Assembly (NCBI GenBank): GCA_016206635.1
Contig: JACQRF010000063.1
Coordinates: forward strand, 1 to 25,449
From: Candidatus Omnitrophota bacterium
Lineage (GTDB): Bacteria; Omnitrophota; Gorgyraeia; 1-14-0-20-64-10; JACQQZ01
Direction of reading: 5' to 3'
DNA length: 25,449 nucleotides
The translations under genes and the position numbers were made by a program. The notes under the pieces were generated by a model, which had not been told where the DNA came from, did no database searches, and was given only the letters and a program-made list of their open reading frames with translations. This document shows positions 7,587 to 15,706 of this stretch, piece after piece (the stretch's first letter is position 1; every line of letters begins with the position of its first letter).

Positions 7587-8791
7587 GACGGGGGCAGCGG
7601 GAGAATGCCCCGCTTCATCAAAAGCCACTCGGTCAACGGATCGTACAGGCCTTCACGCACGAACACATGGTAGAACGTCCAGAGATCCATGGCGATCAAT
7701 CCCAGGATCAGGCCGGTGATCCAGAACGCCCGCCGCCGGTCGCCGGGTCGATCCCCCATGCACTGCTGGATCATCCGGACGGCGCCGAACCGCAGCGGGA
7801 ACTCCAGCCACAACGCGTAGCGGGCATTCTTGGTGAACGGCGCCGCGCACACGAGAAACAACACCGGCGCCAGCGTCCACAATCGCGCGCGATCATCCCG
7901 CTGGCGGCTACCCCACACGAAGCCCAGCCAGCCGAGGAATAGCACGATGATCCATGGAGACAGCAAGCACCCGTCAATCAGATAGCGGAACCAGGGCCCC
8001 GCGCCGCGCACCGCCGCGTACCGGTTCTCCCCGACGGCGGCCAAGTGGAGGCGCACGGTGTCCCAGGCCGTCGAGACCCCGCCGGCCGCCAGGACAGCGA
8101 CCACCGCGACGAGCCCCAGCGCGGCGGCGCAGGCGACCCCTAACGCCCCCGGCATGCGCCGGCCGCTCCACCCCGCATGGCACACGGCCAACCCGATGAT
8201 GATCGGGATGAGGACCACGGCCTCCTCTTTCACCAGGCACGCGAGGGCGAGGCCGGCGGCGAGCCACCGCCAACGCCGACCCGAACCGTCCTGCACGATG
8301 GCCTGAATCGCGCACCAGAGCGTGACCACGGCGACCGTCGCCAACAGACTGTCGGCCATCGCCCGGCGCGCCATCGCCAGATGCAGCGGCGACGCCGCCA
8401 AGAGCGCCGTCGCCCAGACCGCCGTCCGCAGGCCGCACCAGGCCCTGACCTGCCGATATGTGACGGCGAGGAGCCCCAGGAATGCCACGAGGGACAGCGC
8501 CATCAAACTCTGGAACTGAGGGCCGCCGATCCGGACCATCCACGCGCCGAGGGCGATTGTCGCGACCCTGATGGGAGGCGGAAACACCTGGTGGGTGTCG
8601 GGACGACCCGTATACTCGAGAAACAGCGCCGGAAATCCCCGCAGCCCCTGCTGCGCGATCTGGGTGGCATACCGGAGGTAGTAGCCTTCATCCTTGCCCG
8701 ACCACGGGAGGACGTACGGCCAGGTGAGGACGAGCAACACCCCCACGGCGGCGAGCCCTGCCCCCAGCCACAGCGCCTCGCGGCGCGTCAT
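7583..8791 (-). CDS. GT39/PMT-like membrane glycosyltransferase
   Basis: A 402-residue multi-pass membrane protein of the GT-C superfamily (PMT_2/ArnT-like). Early in the chain, WSGKDEGYYLRYATQIA gives the acidic motif in the first external loop that is catalytic in this group, followed by about ten membrane segments and ARRAMADSLLATVAVVTLW, a typical PMT_2 helix. Such enzymes move a sugar from a polyprenyl-phosphate carrier to lipid, polysaccharide or protein on the periplasmic side. Both ends overlap neighbours as ATGA, and the two GT2 enzymes upstream could make its donor. The acceptor is unknown. Confidence 0.82.
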   Translation of the reverse strand: MTRREALWLGAGLAAVGVLLVLTWPYVLPWSGKDEGYYLRYATQIAQQGLRGFPALFLEYTGRPDTHQVFPPPIRVATIALGAWMVRIGGPQFQSLMALSLVAFLGLLAVTYRQVRAWCGLRTAVWATALLAASPLHLAMARRAMADSLLATVAVVTLWCAIQAIVQDGSGRRWRWLAAGLALACLVKEEAVVLIPIIIGLAVCHAGWSGRRMPGALGVACAAALGLVAVVAVLAAGGVSTAWDTVRLHLAAVGENRYAAVRGAGPWFRYLIDGCLLSPWIIVLFLGWLGFVWGSRQRDDRARLWTLAPVLFLVCAAPFTKNARYALWLEFPLRFGAVRMIQQCMGDRPGDRRRAFWITGLILGLIAMDLWTFYHVFVREGLYDPLTEWLLMKRGILPLPPS

Positions 8792-9567
8792 GCCAACACC
8801 TCGGCGCGGACCGTCAGCCGCCGCCCGGCCGGGTCAAATCGCCGGGACCGCCACCATCCGGCGCGATGCCCGAGATATTCCCAGGTCGCGGCCGCCACGC
8901 CCAGACCGTACCAGGTCCCGCGCCACACGCTGATCGAGGAGGCGTCGTGCGAGAACGTCGCCGGGGTCGGCAGCTCGCCGATCCGGTAGCCGAACGCCAC
9001 CGCCTGCACGAGGAGCTGGTTGTCAAACAGGAAATCGTCGGAATTTTCCAGGAGGGGCACCCGGCTGAGGAATTCCCGGGAGAAGGCGCGGAAACCGGTA
9101 TGGTATTCGGAGAGCCGCTGCCCCAAGCAGAGATTCTGCCCCCAGGTCCAGAGGCGGTTCGACAGGTACTTATACCATGGCATGCCGCGCCGGACGGCCC
9201 CGCCCCCGAGGATCCGGGAGCCCAGCGCCACGTGGACATGGCCCGAGGCCACCAACCCCGCCAACTCAGGGATCCGCTCCGGCGGATACTGATAATCCGG
9301 GTGCACCATGACGACGATGTCCGCGCCCCGGTCCAGCGCGGCCTGATAGCACGTTTTCTGATTCCCGCCATAGCCGCGGTTGGCGGCATGACGGTACACC
9401 GGGATGCCAAGCGACTCCGCGACCGCCACCGTCCGGTCCCGACTGCCGTCATCCACGAGCAGGATGTCATCCACGACGTCCCGTGGGATCCCCCGATAGG
9501 TCCGCTCGAGCGTCCGCTCCGCATTGTACGCCGGCAGCACCACAATAACCTTGCGGCCGCCGATCAT
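8788..9567 (-). CDS. GT2 glycosyltransferase, polyprenyl-phosphate sugar synthase type
   Basis: A 259-residue GT2 protein of the dolichyl-phosphate mannose/glucose synthase-like group. It starts MIGGRKVIVVLPAYNAERTL, then DDILLVDDGSRDRT (nucleotide-sugar binding), NRGYGGNQKTCYQAALD, and VMVHPDYQYPPERI, where His-Pro-Asp stands at the usual DxD site. It ends with YHTGFRAFSREFL and a C-terminal part without strong membrane helices. ATG 9567 overlaps the upstream GT2 stop as ATGA; a longer frame to 9618 has no family support. It probably loads a sugar onto polyprenyl phosphate for the neighbouring GT-C enzymes. Confidence 0.87.
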   Translation of the reverse strand: MIGGRKVIVVLPAYNAERTLERTYRGIPRDVVDDILLVDDGSRDRTVAVAESLGIPVYRHAANRGYGGNQKTCYQAALDRGADIVVMVHPDYQYPPERIPELAGLVASGHVHVALGSRILGGGAVRRGMPWYKYLSNRLWTWGQNLCLGQRLSEYHTGFRAFSREFLSRVPLLENSDDFLFDNQLLVQAVAFGYRIGELPTPATFSHDASSISVWRGTWYGLGVAAATWEYLGHRAGWWRSRRFDPAGRRLTVRAEVLA

Positions 9568-10343
9568 GGGACCTGGGCTCTCGATCCCGCGACGTGGGGC
9601 GCAACCGGCCGCCACCAATAGCGCAGGAGGTGACGCCAGGCCACCAACAAATATATCGGGATTTCAATCCAGAGGTTGAGCTTCGAGTCGCCGTGGCGGC
9701 GATCGGAGAATGTGACGGGAAGTTCCACGATCCGGCCCCGGACCCTCGTCACTTCCAAAATGACCTCTAAGAGCAACGCATTGGTCTGCTCCCGCGTGCG
9801 AATCATCTGCCAGATGTCTCGACGGATCGCCCGGCAGTTGCCGGAAAAATCGTGGATCGGCAAGCCGGTAATGCGCCGCAAGAACCAGTTGCCGGCGGCG
9901 CTGATCCAGTATTTGACGCGAGTGGTCCACCGCGGCGTCTCATAGGCGGCGCCGGCGCCATGCCTGACGCCGAGCGCCAAGTCAGCCCCGGCGGCGACCG
10001 CGTGAACCAAGCGGACGAGATCCTCCGGTTGGAAGGAGCCGTCGGCATCGCAGGAAACCAAGACGTCGTGCCGCGCCGCCTGGTATCCGCAACGAATCGC
10101 CGAGCCGAGCCCGGCGCGCGCCGGGCGTTCGATCACGCGGATATGCCCGTACCGGGCGTTCAACTGCTGCGCGGCGGCGGCCGTGCCATCAGGTGATCCG
10201 TCATCCACAACCAGGATTTCCAGGGAGGTTCTCGCGAACGCCGCGGCGATGGCAGGGATCAGCGATTCTAGATTATCCCGTTCATTGTACGTCGGCAAGA
10301 TGACCGACACCGACTGTAGAACCCCCGCCCGACCGTGGATCAC
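9564..10343 (-). CDS. GT2 glycosyltransferase, DPM1-like
   Basis: A 259-residue GT2 enzyme close to polyprenol-phosphate mannosyltransferases. Motifs in order are SVILPTYNERDNLESLIPAI, LEILVVDDGSPDGT, ARAGLGSAIRCGYQAA, the metal-binding SCDADGSFQPEDL, IHDFSGNCRAIRR and FSDRRHGDSKLNLW; the last matches the R..G.SK motif of DPM1-like enzymes. A single C-terminal hydrophobic stretch (EIPIYLLVAWRHLLRYWW) suggests membrane association. The GTG start at 10343 overlaps the stop of the upstream GT-C gene as GTGA. It is not a duplicate of the next GT2 gene: the sequences differ clearly, suggesting two different donors or substrates. Confidence 0.89.
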   Translation of the reverse strand: MIHGRAGVLQSVSVILPTYNERDNLESLIPAIAAAFARTSLEILVVDDGSPDGTAAAAQQLNARYGHIRVIERPARAGLGSAIRCGYQAARHDVLVSCDADGSFQPEDLVRLVHAVAAGADLALGVRHGAGAAYETPRWTTRVKYWISAAGNWFLRRITGLPIHDFSGNCRAIRRDIWQMIRTREQTNALLLEVILEVTRVRGRIVELPVTFSDRRHGDSKLNLWIEIPIYLLVAWRHLLRYWWRPVAPHVAGSRAQVP

Positions 10344-12043
10344 GACCCCTCAAGCGAGTTGGGCGGCTTCGCGCGGTTCAGGACGAAGACGTCGAGCGGG
10401 GCCCGGGACACCGAGTACGGCAGCAGCGCCAGCGACCGACCTACGTGCCGGTTGGAGTAAAAGTGGGCGTGGCTGATCCAACTGACGGTTCGGATCGGCA
10501 GCCACGGGATCGGCGGTACCAAGATCACGGTCGCCCCATCGCGGCTGGTCATTCGCGTGCCGGGGACCAGCGGAATGTCGTCCAACGCCACGGTGACCTG
10601 CGGCCACGGCTGATACGCCAGCAGCACCAACTCCCCCGGCTGCACCGTCTCGCGGAACTGATCCAGCGGCCGGAACCCCGCGCGCTCCATGTAATACTGA
10701 AACCCCCAATGCCCGGCGAACCGCGTCCGCTCAGGCGAGAGCCCCAGCGTCGGCACTTTCTCTTCCACGAAATGGCGGTACACGTTGGCCTGCGCCATGT
10801 CGGCCGCGGACACCACCAAACCCAACAACGCAGTGGCCACCAGGATCATCGGGACGGCACGCGACCGCCGCGTCTGCAGGCGCCGCAGGAACAACAGGAC
10901 GATCGGCGCAACCAACGGCAGCATGCGCCGGACAGCCGGGAAATAGATCGGCAGACATAGGGGAACCAACACGAACAGGCCCCAGGCCGCCAGGAAGAGC
11001 TGATCACGCGTCTGGGCCGTCCAGGGCCGCGCCCAGACGTCTCGCATGAGGGGTCGTCCGGCTAAGAGCGCCACGGCCGCCAGCCCGGCCCAGATGAAGA
11101 GGGCGGCGAGGAGCCCCTGAGACAACGTATAGTGCCAGACCAGCATCAACAGGGCGGCGACGGCCCCGGCCACAACGAGGCAACCCAGGTTCAGCCATCG
11201 AGCGCGGCTCCGGTGCCCTGGGAGCACGGCCGCGAACGCCGGCGGAACGATGGTGGCGCCCCCCAGATACGCCAGCGTCGTGAAAATCCGTCCGCCAAAG
11301 GCATCCATCGGATCCGACCACAGCGCGATGAATCGAGCGGCGGTCGCGGGATGGGCTTCGCCATACTGCGCGTAGCTGATGGCACACCAAGCGCCGAACA
11401 CCCCGAGCGCCACCAGGCCGGCGAGAACGCCGAGGCCCACCCGGCGCGCCGTGCGCGGCGGCTGCAAGAGCGCGTACAATCCCCAGATTACCAGGACGCC
11501 AAGGCCGGGATACCGGCACAAGGCCGAGAAGCCGGCGGCCACCCCGGCCGCCACCATCCACGGCCACCGTTCGCGATCGTATCCATGGATGAACCAGGCG
11601 AGCGCCAAGAGATAGCCCGCCAATGACGCCAGATCCGGCATGCAAGTATGCGACGACACCATAATGGCCGGCGTGGCGATGAGCAGCAGCGCCGCCGCCG
11701 CGGGGCTCACGTGAAACCGCCGCCCCAGCCATTGCATCGCCACCACCACGGCGGCCACAAACGGAAAACAGGCCAGATGGAGCACCCATTCGGCGCGCCC
11801 CGCCACCGCGATCACCCCGGCCAGCCAATAGCTGAAGAGCGGCGAATTGGCGCTGATGAGGGAGGTCGGCTGAACGGTCCCCAGCCAGTTGTACGAGAAC
11901 CCATATGGGTGCGTCCAATCCGTCCGAATATGCTCGGCGATGGCGAGGAAGAACGTGTCATCAATGTGGTACGCCTGGGAGAGGAACGGCAGATACGCCA
12001 GCAAGGCGACGCCCAGCGGCCACCACGCCTTCGCGTTACGCAT
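10340..12043 (-). CDS. GT39/PMT-like membrane glycosyltransferase (large)
   Basis: A 567-residue GT-C membrane protein. The first loop after helix 1 holds AYHIDDTFFLAIAEHI, with the Asp-Asp pair expected for catalysis, and then SANSPLFSYWLAGVIA, a motif shared with bacterial PMT_2 proteins. About ten hydrophobic segments follow, with a soluble periplasmic C-terminal part of about 150 residues. ATG 12043 overlaps the pgsA stop by 8 bases. Function is inferred as transfer of a polyprenyl-linked sugar on the outer face of the inner membrane, probably fed by the two GT2 genes directly downstream. I see no Shine-Dalgarno, which fits coupling to pgsA. Confidence 0.83.
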   Translation of the reverse strand: MRNAKAWWPLGVALLAYLPFLSQAYHIDDTFFLAIAEHIRTDWTHPYGFSYNWLGTVQPTSLISANSPLFSYWLAGVIAVAGRAEWVLHLACFPFVAAVVVAMQWLGRRFHVSPAAAALLLIATPAIMVSSHTCMPDLASLAGYLLALAWFIHGYDRERWPWMVAAGVAAGFSALCRYPGLGVLVIWGLYALLQPPRTARRVGLGVLAGLVALGVFGAWCAISYAQYGEAHPATAARFIALWSDPMDAFGGRIFTTLAYLGGATIVPPAFAAVLPGHRSRARWLNLGCLVVAGAVAALLMLVWHYTLSQGLLAALFIWAGLAAVALLAGRPLMRDVWARPWTAQTRDQLFLAAWGLFVLVPLCLPIYFPAVRRMLPLVAPIVLLFLRRLQTRRSRAVPMILVATALLGLVVSAADMAQANVYRHFVEEKVPTLGLSPERTRFAGHWGFQYYMERAGFRPLDQFRETVQPGELVLLAYQPWPQVTVALDDIPLVPGTRMTSRDGATVILVPPIPWLPIRTVSWISHAHFYSNRHVGRSLALLPYSVSRAPLDVFVLNRAKPPNSLEGS

Positions 12044-12620
12044 GGCGAAAGAGGCCGCGGTGTTTCCAGAGGAAGCTCACCCCGCTCGTCAGCGTGAGGA
12101 TGACGGTCACCGCCATCAGCGCGGCCACGCCCGCCTCGCCCCATCGTTCGACCGCCGCGAGCGTGGCGGGCGCGGCCCGGGCGATCGCCAGATCCCGGAT
12201 GACGAGGTAGAGCAAGACCGCGACGATCGCGACCATTTGCGACACGGTCTTGTGCTTGCCGCCGCGCTCGGCCGCCAGCACCTTGCCCTGGCGGACCGCC
12301 ACCAGGCGCAGCCCGGTGATCAGGAATTCCCGCGACACGATGAGGACCACCATCCAGGCCGGGACCAGCCGCAGCTCCACGAAACTGAGGAACGCCGCCA
12401 GCACCAGGACCTTATCGGCGATCGGGTCCATCAGCACGCCGAACGCGCTTTCCTGATGCCACCGGCGCGCGAGCCAGCCATCGAACAGGTCGGTCAGCGC
12501 GGCGAGCGCGAAGAACCCGAGGGCCCAGAGCCGGCCCGCGGGACTGTGCGCGAACAGGGCGAGCATGAACAGGCCGGTCAGGCCGATGCGGCCGACCGTC
12601 AGCAGATTGGGAATGGACAA
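12036..12620 (-). CDS. pgsA: CDP-diacylglycerol--glycerol-3-phosphate 3-phosphatidyltransferase
   Basis: PgsA makes phosphatidylglycerol phosphate from CDP-diacylglycerol and glycerol-3-phosphate. The 194-residue membrane protein has the CDP-alcohol phosphotransferase signature DG..AR........G...D...D, visible as DLFDGWLARRW followed by FGVLMDPIADK, plus the typical N-terminus SIPNLLTVGRIGL. The start is a TTG at 12620, 7 bases after the rodZ stop; no in-frame ATG fits better and the ribosome site is weak. This unusual start is supported by the family N-terminus. Its partner pgpA is 4.4 kb downstream. Confidence 0.94.
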   Translation of the reverse strand: MSIPNLLTVGRIGLTGLFMLALFAHSPAGRLWALGFFALAALTDLFDGWLARRWHQESAFGVLMDPIADKVLVLAAFLSFVELRLVPAWMVVLIVSREFLITGLRLVAVRQGKVLAAERGGKHKTVSQMVAIVAVLLYLVIRDLAIARAAPATLAAVERWGEAGVAALMAVTVILTLTSGVSFLWKHRGLFRHA

Positions 12621-12627
12621 GACGGGC

Positions 12628-13431
12628 TTATGACGACGCCTTGGGGCGCTGGATGCCGGACCGGGTGACGCGCACGCCCTTCTGCACGCCGCCCCCCAGC
12701 GGATCCAGCGCGCGGCCGTTCAGGGTCAGGCTCAGCGCGGCGGCATTGCCGACCCAGAGTTCGAGGTCGTCGCTCGCCGTCCAGATTTCCTCGGACCCTT
12801 TCTTGAGGACATTCTGGAACAACACCTTCCCGTCGGCCTTCACCTGCATCCAGCAGTCCTGCGCCGCCCGGATGCTGAGCTTGAGCGGCTGGGACTTCGG
12901 GACCAGCGGTTTCGGGGCCGGCGTGGCGATACCGGTACCGGGTACAGGTTTGTACCCGGTACCGGAAGCTTTGGCGGCCGCGGGCGCCCTGACCGTCGCC
13001 GACGGTGCGGAGACCGTCTGGTAGAGGTCCCTCACCAGCACGCCCAGGAATGTCAGTCCCAGCGCGGCGGTCACGGCGACCGCCGCCGGCCCCACCCAGC
13101 GAGCCGGCGCGGCCTCGGCCTCCGGCGGCCGAAGGGGGTCCCCGTGGGACGCCGGCCCGCCGGACCGCCCGCCGGCCAACGGGGACGCCGTCGTCGTAGT
13201 GGTCGGCGACCGCAGATATTCCTGGACCAGCGGCTCGGGGTCGAGATTCAGGAATGTGGCATATTTCTTGAGAAAGCCGCGGGCGTACGCCGGCTCCAGC
13301 ACGTCGTCGGTCCGATCCTCTTCCATCGCGTGGAGGATCTTGGCGTGGATTTTCGTGTGGCGGTGGGCATCATCAATCGCCAGCCCCTGGGCCTCACGCG
13401 CGGCCCGCAACTGTTCACCGATGGTCGGCAT
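12628..13431 (-). CDS. rodZ: RodZ-like cytoskeletal/shape protein
   Basis: RodZ links the MreB cytoskeleton to the inner membrane. The 267-residue protein has an N-terminal helix-turn-helix (HTH_25, about 4-68: IGEQLRAAREAQGLAIDD, then YARGFLKKYATFL), a low-complexity linker, one membrane helix at about 113-133, a Pro/Ala-rich periplasmic linker, and a C-terminal DUF4115-type beta domain at about 183-255. Residues 156-167 are encoded by a perfect palindrome. ATG 13431 follows GAGGTG at about 4 bases; a longer frame to 13707 is a shadow of ftsK. It overlaps the ftsK end by 17 bases. Confidence 0.9.
   Translation of the reverse strand: MPTIGEQLRAAREAQGLAIDDAHRHTKIHAKILHAMEEDRTDDVLEPAYARGFLKKYATFLNLDPEPLVQEYLRSPTTTTTASPLAGGRSGGPASHGDPLRPPEAEAAPARWVGPAAVAVTAALGLTFLGVLVRDLYQTVSAPSATVRAPAAAKASGTGYKPVPGTGIATPAPKPLVPKSQPLKLSIRAAQDCWMQVKADGKVLFQNVLKKGSEEIWTASDDLELWVGNAAALSLTLNGRALDPLGGGVQKGVRVTRSGIQRPKASS
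12932..12965. repeat. Perfect 15-bp inverted repeat inside rodZ
   Basis: Arms 12932-12946 and 12951-12965 are exact reverse complements around the loop GGTT. Each arm carries GGTACCGGGTAC in one orientation. Read on the minus strand it encodes about GTGYKPVPGTG in the Pro/Ala-rich periplasmic linker of RodZ. It is an in-frame palindromic insertion candidate, comparable in kind to Rickettsia palindromic elements; origin is inferred. Confidence 0.9.
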
Positions 13432-15700
13432 CCTGCACCTCAGCAGTGGCCTCAACGGGGGGCACGGCCCCCTGATAGGATTTGACAAGCACCTCGCGCG
13501 GTTTCGCCCCGCGGATCGGTCCCACGATCCCTTCTTGTTCCATGACGTCCAAGATCCGCGCGGCGCGGCCGTACCCCAGCCGGAGCCGGCGCTGCAGCAG
13601 CGAGACGGAGGCCTGGCCGGCATTGAGGACGACCTGCACCGCCTCGTCATGCATCGGATCTTTCTCCGCCGGCTGGCCACCCGGCCCGCCGGGCCCCGAC
13701 TCCTCAAACACGCCCTCGTTGTACTCGGCCGGCCGCTGCGTCTTGATGAACGACACGACCCGCTCGATCTCCGGGTCGGTCACCAAGCAGCCCTGCGCCC
13801 GGATCAGCTTCGCCGCGCCCGGCTTCATGAACAACAGGTCCCCCTTGCCCAGCAGCTTCTCCGCCCCGACCTGATCGAGCACGGTGCGGGCATCCACCTT
13901 CGACGCCACCTGGAATGAGATGCGCGCCGGGAAGTTCGCCTTGATCACACCGGTCAGCACGTCCACCGACGGCCGCTGTGTCGCCAGCACCATGTGGATG
14001 CCGACGGCGCGCGAGAGCTGGGCCAGCCGACCGATGGCAGTTTCCACCTCGGTGCGCGCCACCATCATCAGGTCCGCCAGCTCATCAATAATCACGATCA
14101 GATACGGCAGCGTCGGCGGGATCTCCGCCTCCGGCAGCTCCTTGGCCTTCCACTTCGCGTGATAGGCCTCGATGTTCCGGAGCCCCAGCTTCGCGAACAA
14201 CTTGTAGCGGTTCTCCATCTCCATCACGACCCAGTGCAGGGCCCGCGACACCTTCTTCGGGTCGGTCTGGACCGGCGCCAGCAGGTGGGGCAGACCGTTG
14301 AAGATGGCCAGCTCCACCATTTTCGGATCCACCATCAGGAATCGGATCTCCTCCGGGGTCGAGCCCACCAGCAACGACATGATCAAACTGTTCATGCAGA
14401 CCGTTTTGCCGGACCCGGTGGTCCCGGCGATCAACAGATGCGGCATCGCGCCCAGGTCGGCCGTCAGCGGGTGGCCGGCGGTGTCTTGGCCGAGGGCCAG
14501 CGTCAGCTTCGATCGCGCCGACTCAGCGTGGAACACCGGCGACTCCAGCAGGTGGCGCAGGGCGACGAGCGACGTGTGGGTGTTCGGCACCTCGACGCCG
14601 ATGCGCGATTTGCCGGGGATCGGGGCGATGATGCGGACAGCGGGGGCTTTCATGGCGAGGGCGATATCGTCGGACAACCCGGTGATTTTCGTCACCTTGA
14701 CGCCGGGGGCCGGCTCCAATTCGTACCGGGTGATCACCGGCCCCTGCTCCACCTGGGCCACGTGCACCTCAATCCCGAAATCCAGCAGCGTATCCTGCAG
14801 CACCTTCGCGCTGTCTTGGAGATCATCCTTGCCCAGGCGCGCCGCGGCCGGCGGCGGCATGTCCAGCAGGTCCAACGACGGCAAGCGGTATGCGCCGACG
14901 GGCGCGGCGGTCGCCGCCGTGGGCGCCGGCCTGGGCGCCATCGCAGGTCTCGAGGCTTTCACACCCATCGGCTGCGGCGCCGGCCCCGCCACGACAATTT
15001 CCGGGGGAGGGACGGTTCTAGCACCGTCCCTCTGGTCACTGGTGGGGGGCTTCACGGAGGGGCGACGGAGGGGTCGCACCGACACCGTGGCTGGGGCGCG
15101 GGCCCGCTGGATCCGCGCGGCGACCGCCGAGGCCCCCGTCCGAGCCGCCCGCCACGCGGAGTGCCATGCGACGGTCAAGATCGGCAGCAGGAGCATTTCG
15201 GTCGCCAACAGGAACGACAACGCCGCCAGCGTCAGCGCCACGATCACGCCGCCCAGCACACCGCAATACCGGACCAGCCAATCCCCCGCGCCGAGGCCGA
15301 TCAGCCCGCCCCGATGCACCCGGGCCACGGGGTCTTGGATCCAGATGATGGACAGCACCGTGGCCGACGCGACGCAGAATCCGAGGAATCCGACCAGCCG
15401 AGGGGCGCGGCGGGCCGGCGCCGGCCGCCCCAAGAAACAGGCGCTGGCCCACAGGAACGCGACGAAGGGGATCAGATATCCCGCCAGGCCGAGGAGGGTC
15501 CTCACCCCGGCAGCGAGGTAGGCCCCCGCAACCCCGCAGACGTTCTGCACGCGCGCCGAGGGGGACGAGCTGAAAAACGGGAGATCGGTGGGGTGGAAGG
15601 TCGCCAGGCTCAGGAGCAGGAATGTCGCGCCGGCCAGCAGCACGAACCCCCACATCTCATGGAACCGGGCGTCCGCGCTGGAACGGGTCGCCGTGGCCAT
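13415..15700 (-). CDS. ftsK: DNA translocase FtsK/SpoIIIE
   Basis: FtsK pumps chromosomal DNA at the division septum and couples segregation to division. The 761-residue protein has four to five N-terminal membrane segments (about 15-185), a Pro/Ala-rich linker (about 190-290), an alpha/beta motor with Walker A GTTGSGKT at 426-433, the Walker B stretch LIVIIDELADLMM near 540, TQRPSVDVLTGVIKANFPAR after it, and a C-terminal gamma winged helix (about 690-745: LLQRRLRLGYGRAARILDVMEQEGIVG), which in relatives reads KOPS sites. The ATG at 15700 lies 6 bases after the pnp stop with no clear Shine-Dalgarno. The linker contains a perfect palindrome. Confidence 0.96.
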   Translation of the reverse strand: MATATRSSADARFHEMWGFVLLAGATFLLLSLATFHPTDLPFFSSSPSARVQNVCGVAGAYLAAGVRTLLGLAGYLIPFVAFLWASACFLGRPAPARRAPRLVGFLGFCVASATVLSIIWIQDPVARVHRGGLIGLGAGDWLVRYCGVLGGVIVALTLAALSFLLATEMLLLPILTVAWHSAWRAARTGASAVAARIQRARAPATVSVRPLRRPSVKPPTSDQRDGARTVPPPEIVVAGPAPQPMGVKASRPAMAPRPAPTAATAAPVGAYRLPSLDLLDMPPPAAARLGKDDLQDSAKVLQDTLLDFGIEVHVAQVEQGPVITRYELEPAPGVKVTKITGLSDDIALAMKAPAVRIIAPIPGKSRIGVEVPNTHTSLVALRHLLESPVFHAESARSKLTLALGQDTAGHPLTADLGAMPHLLIAGTTGSGKTVCMNSLIMSLLVGSTPEEIRFLMVDPKMVELAIFNGLPHLLAPVQTDPKKVSRALHWVVMEMENRYKLFAKLGLRNIEAYHAKWKAKELPEAEIPPTLPYLIVIIDELADLMMVARTEVETAIGRLAQLSRAVGIHMVLATQRPSVDVLTGVIKANFPARISFQVASKVDARTVLDQVGAEKLLGKGDLLFMKPGAAKLIRAQGCLVTDPEIERVVSFIKTQRPAEYNEGVFEESGPGGPGGQPAEKDPMHDEAVQVVLNAGQASVSLLQRRLRLGYGRAARILDVMEQEGIVGPIRGAKPREVLVKSYQGAVPPVEATAEVQDADHR
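15007..15032. repeat. Perfect 10-bp inverted repeat inside ftsK
   Basis: Arms 15007-15016 and 15023-15032 (GAGGGACGGT and its complement) flank a 6-base loop. On the coding strand it supplies about QRDGARTVP, residues 223-232, in the disordered linker between the FtsK membrane and motor domains. Motif shape resembles REP-type palindromes; this relation is inferred. Confidence 0.8.
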
Positions 15701-15706
15701 GGGGCG

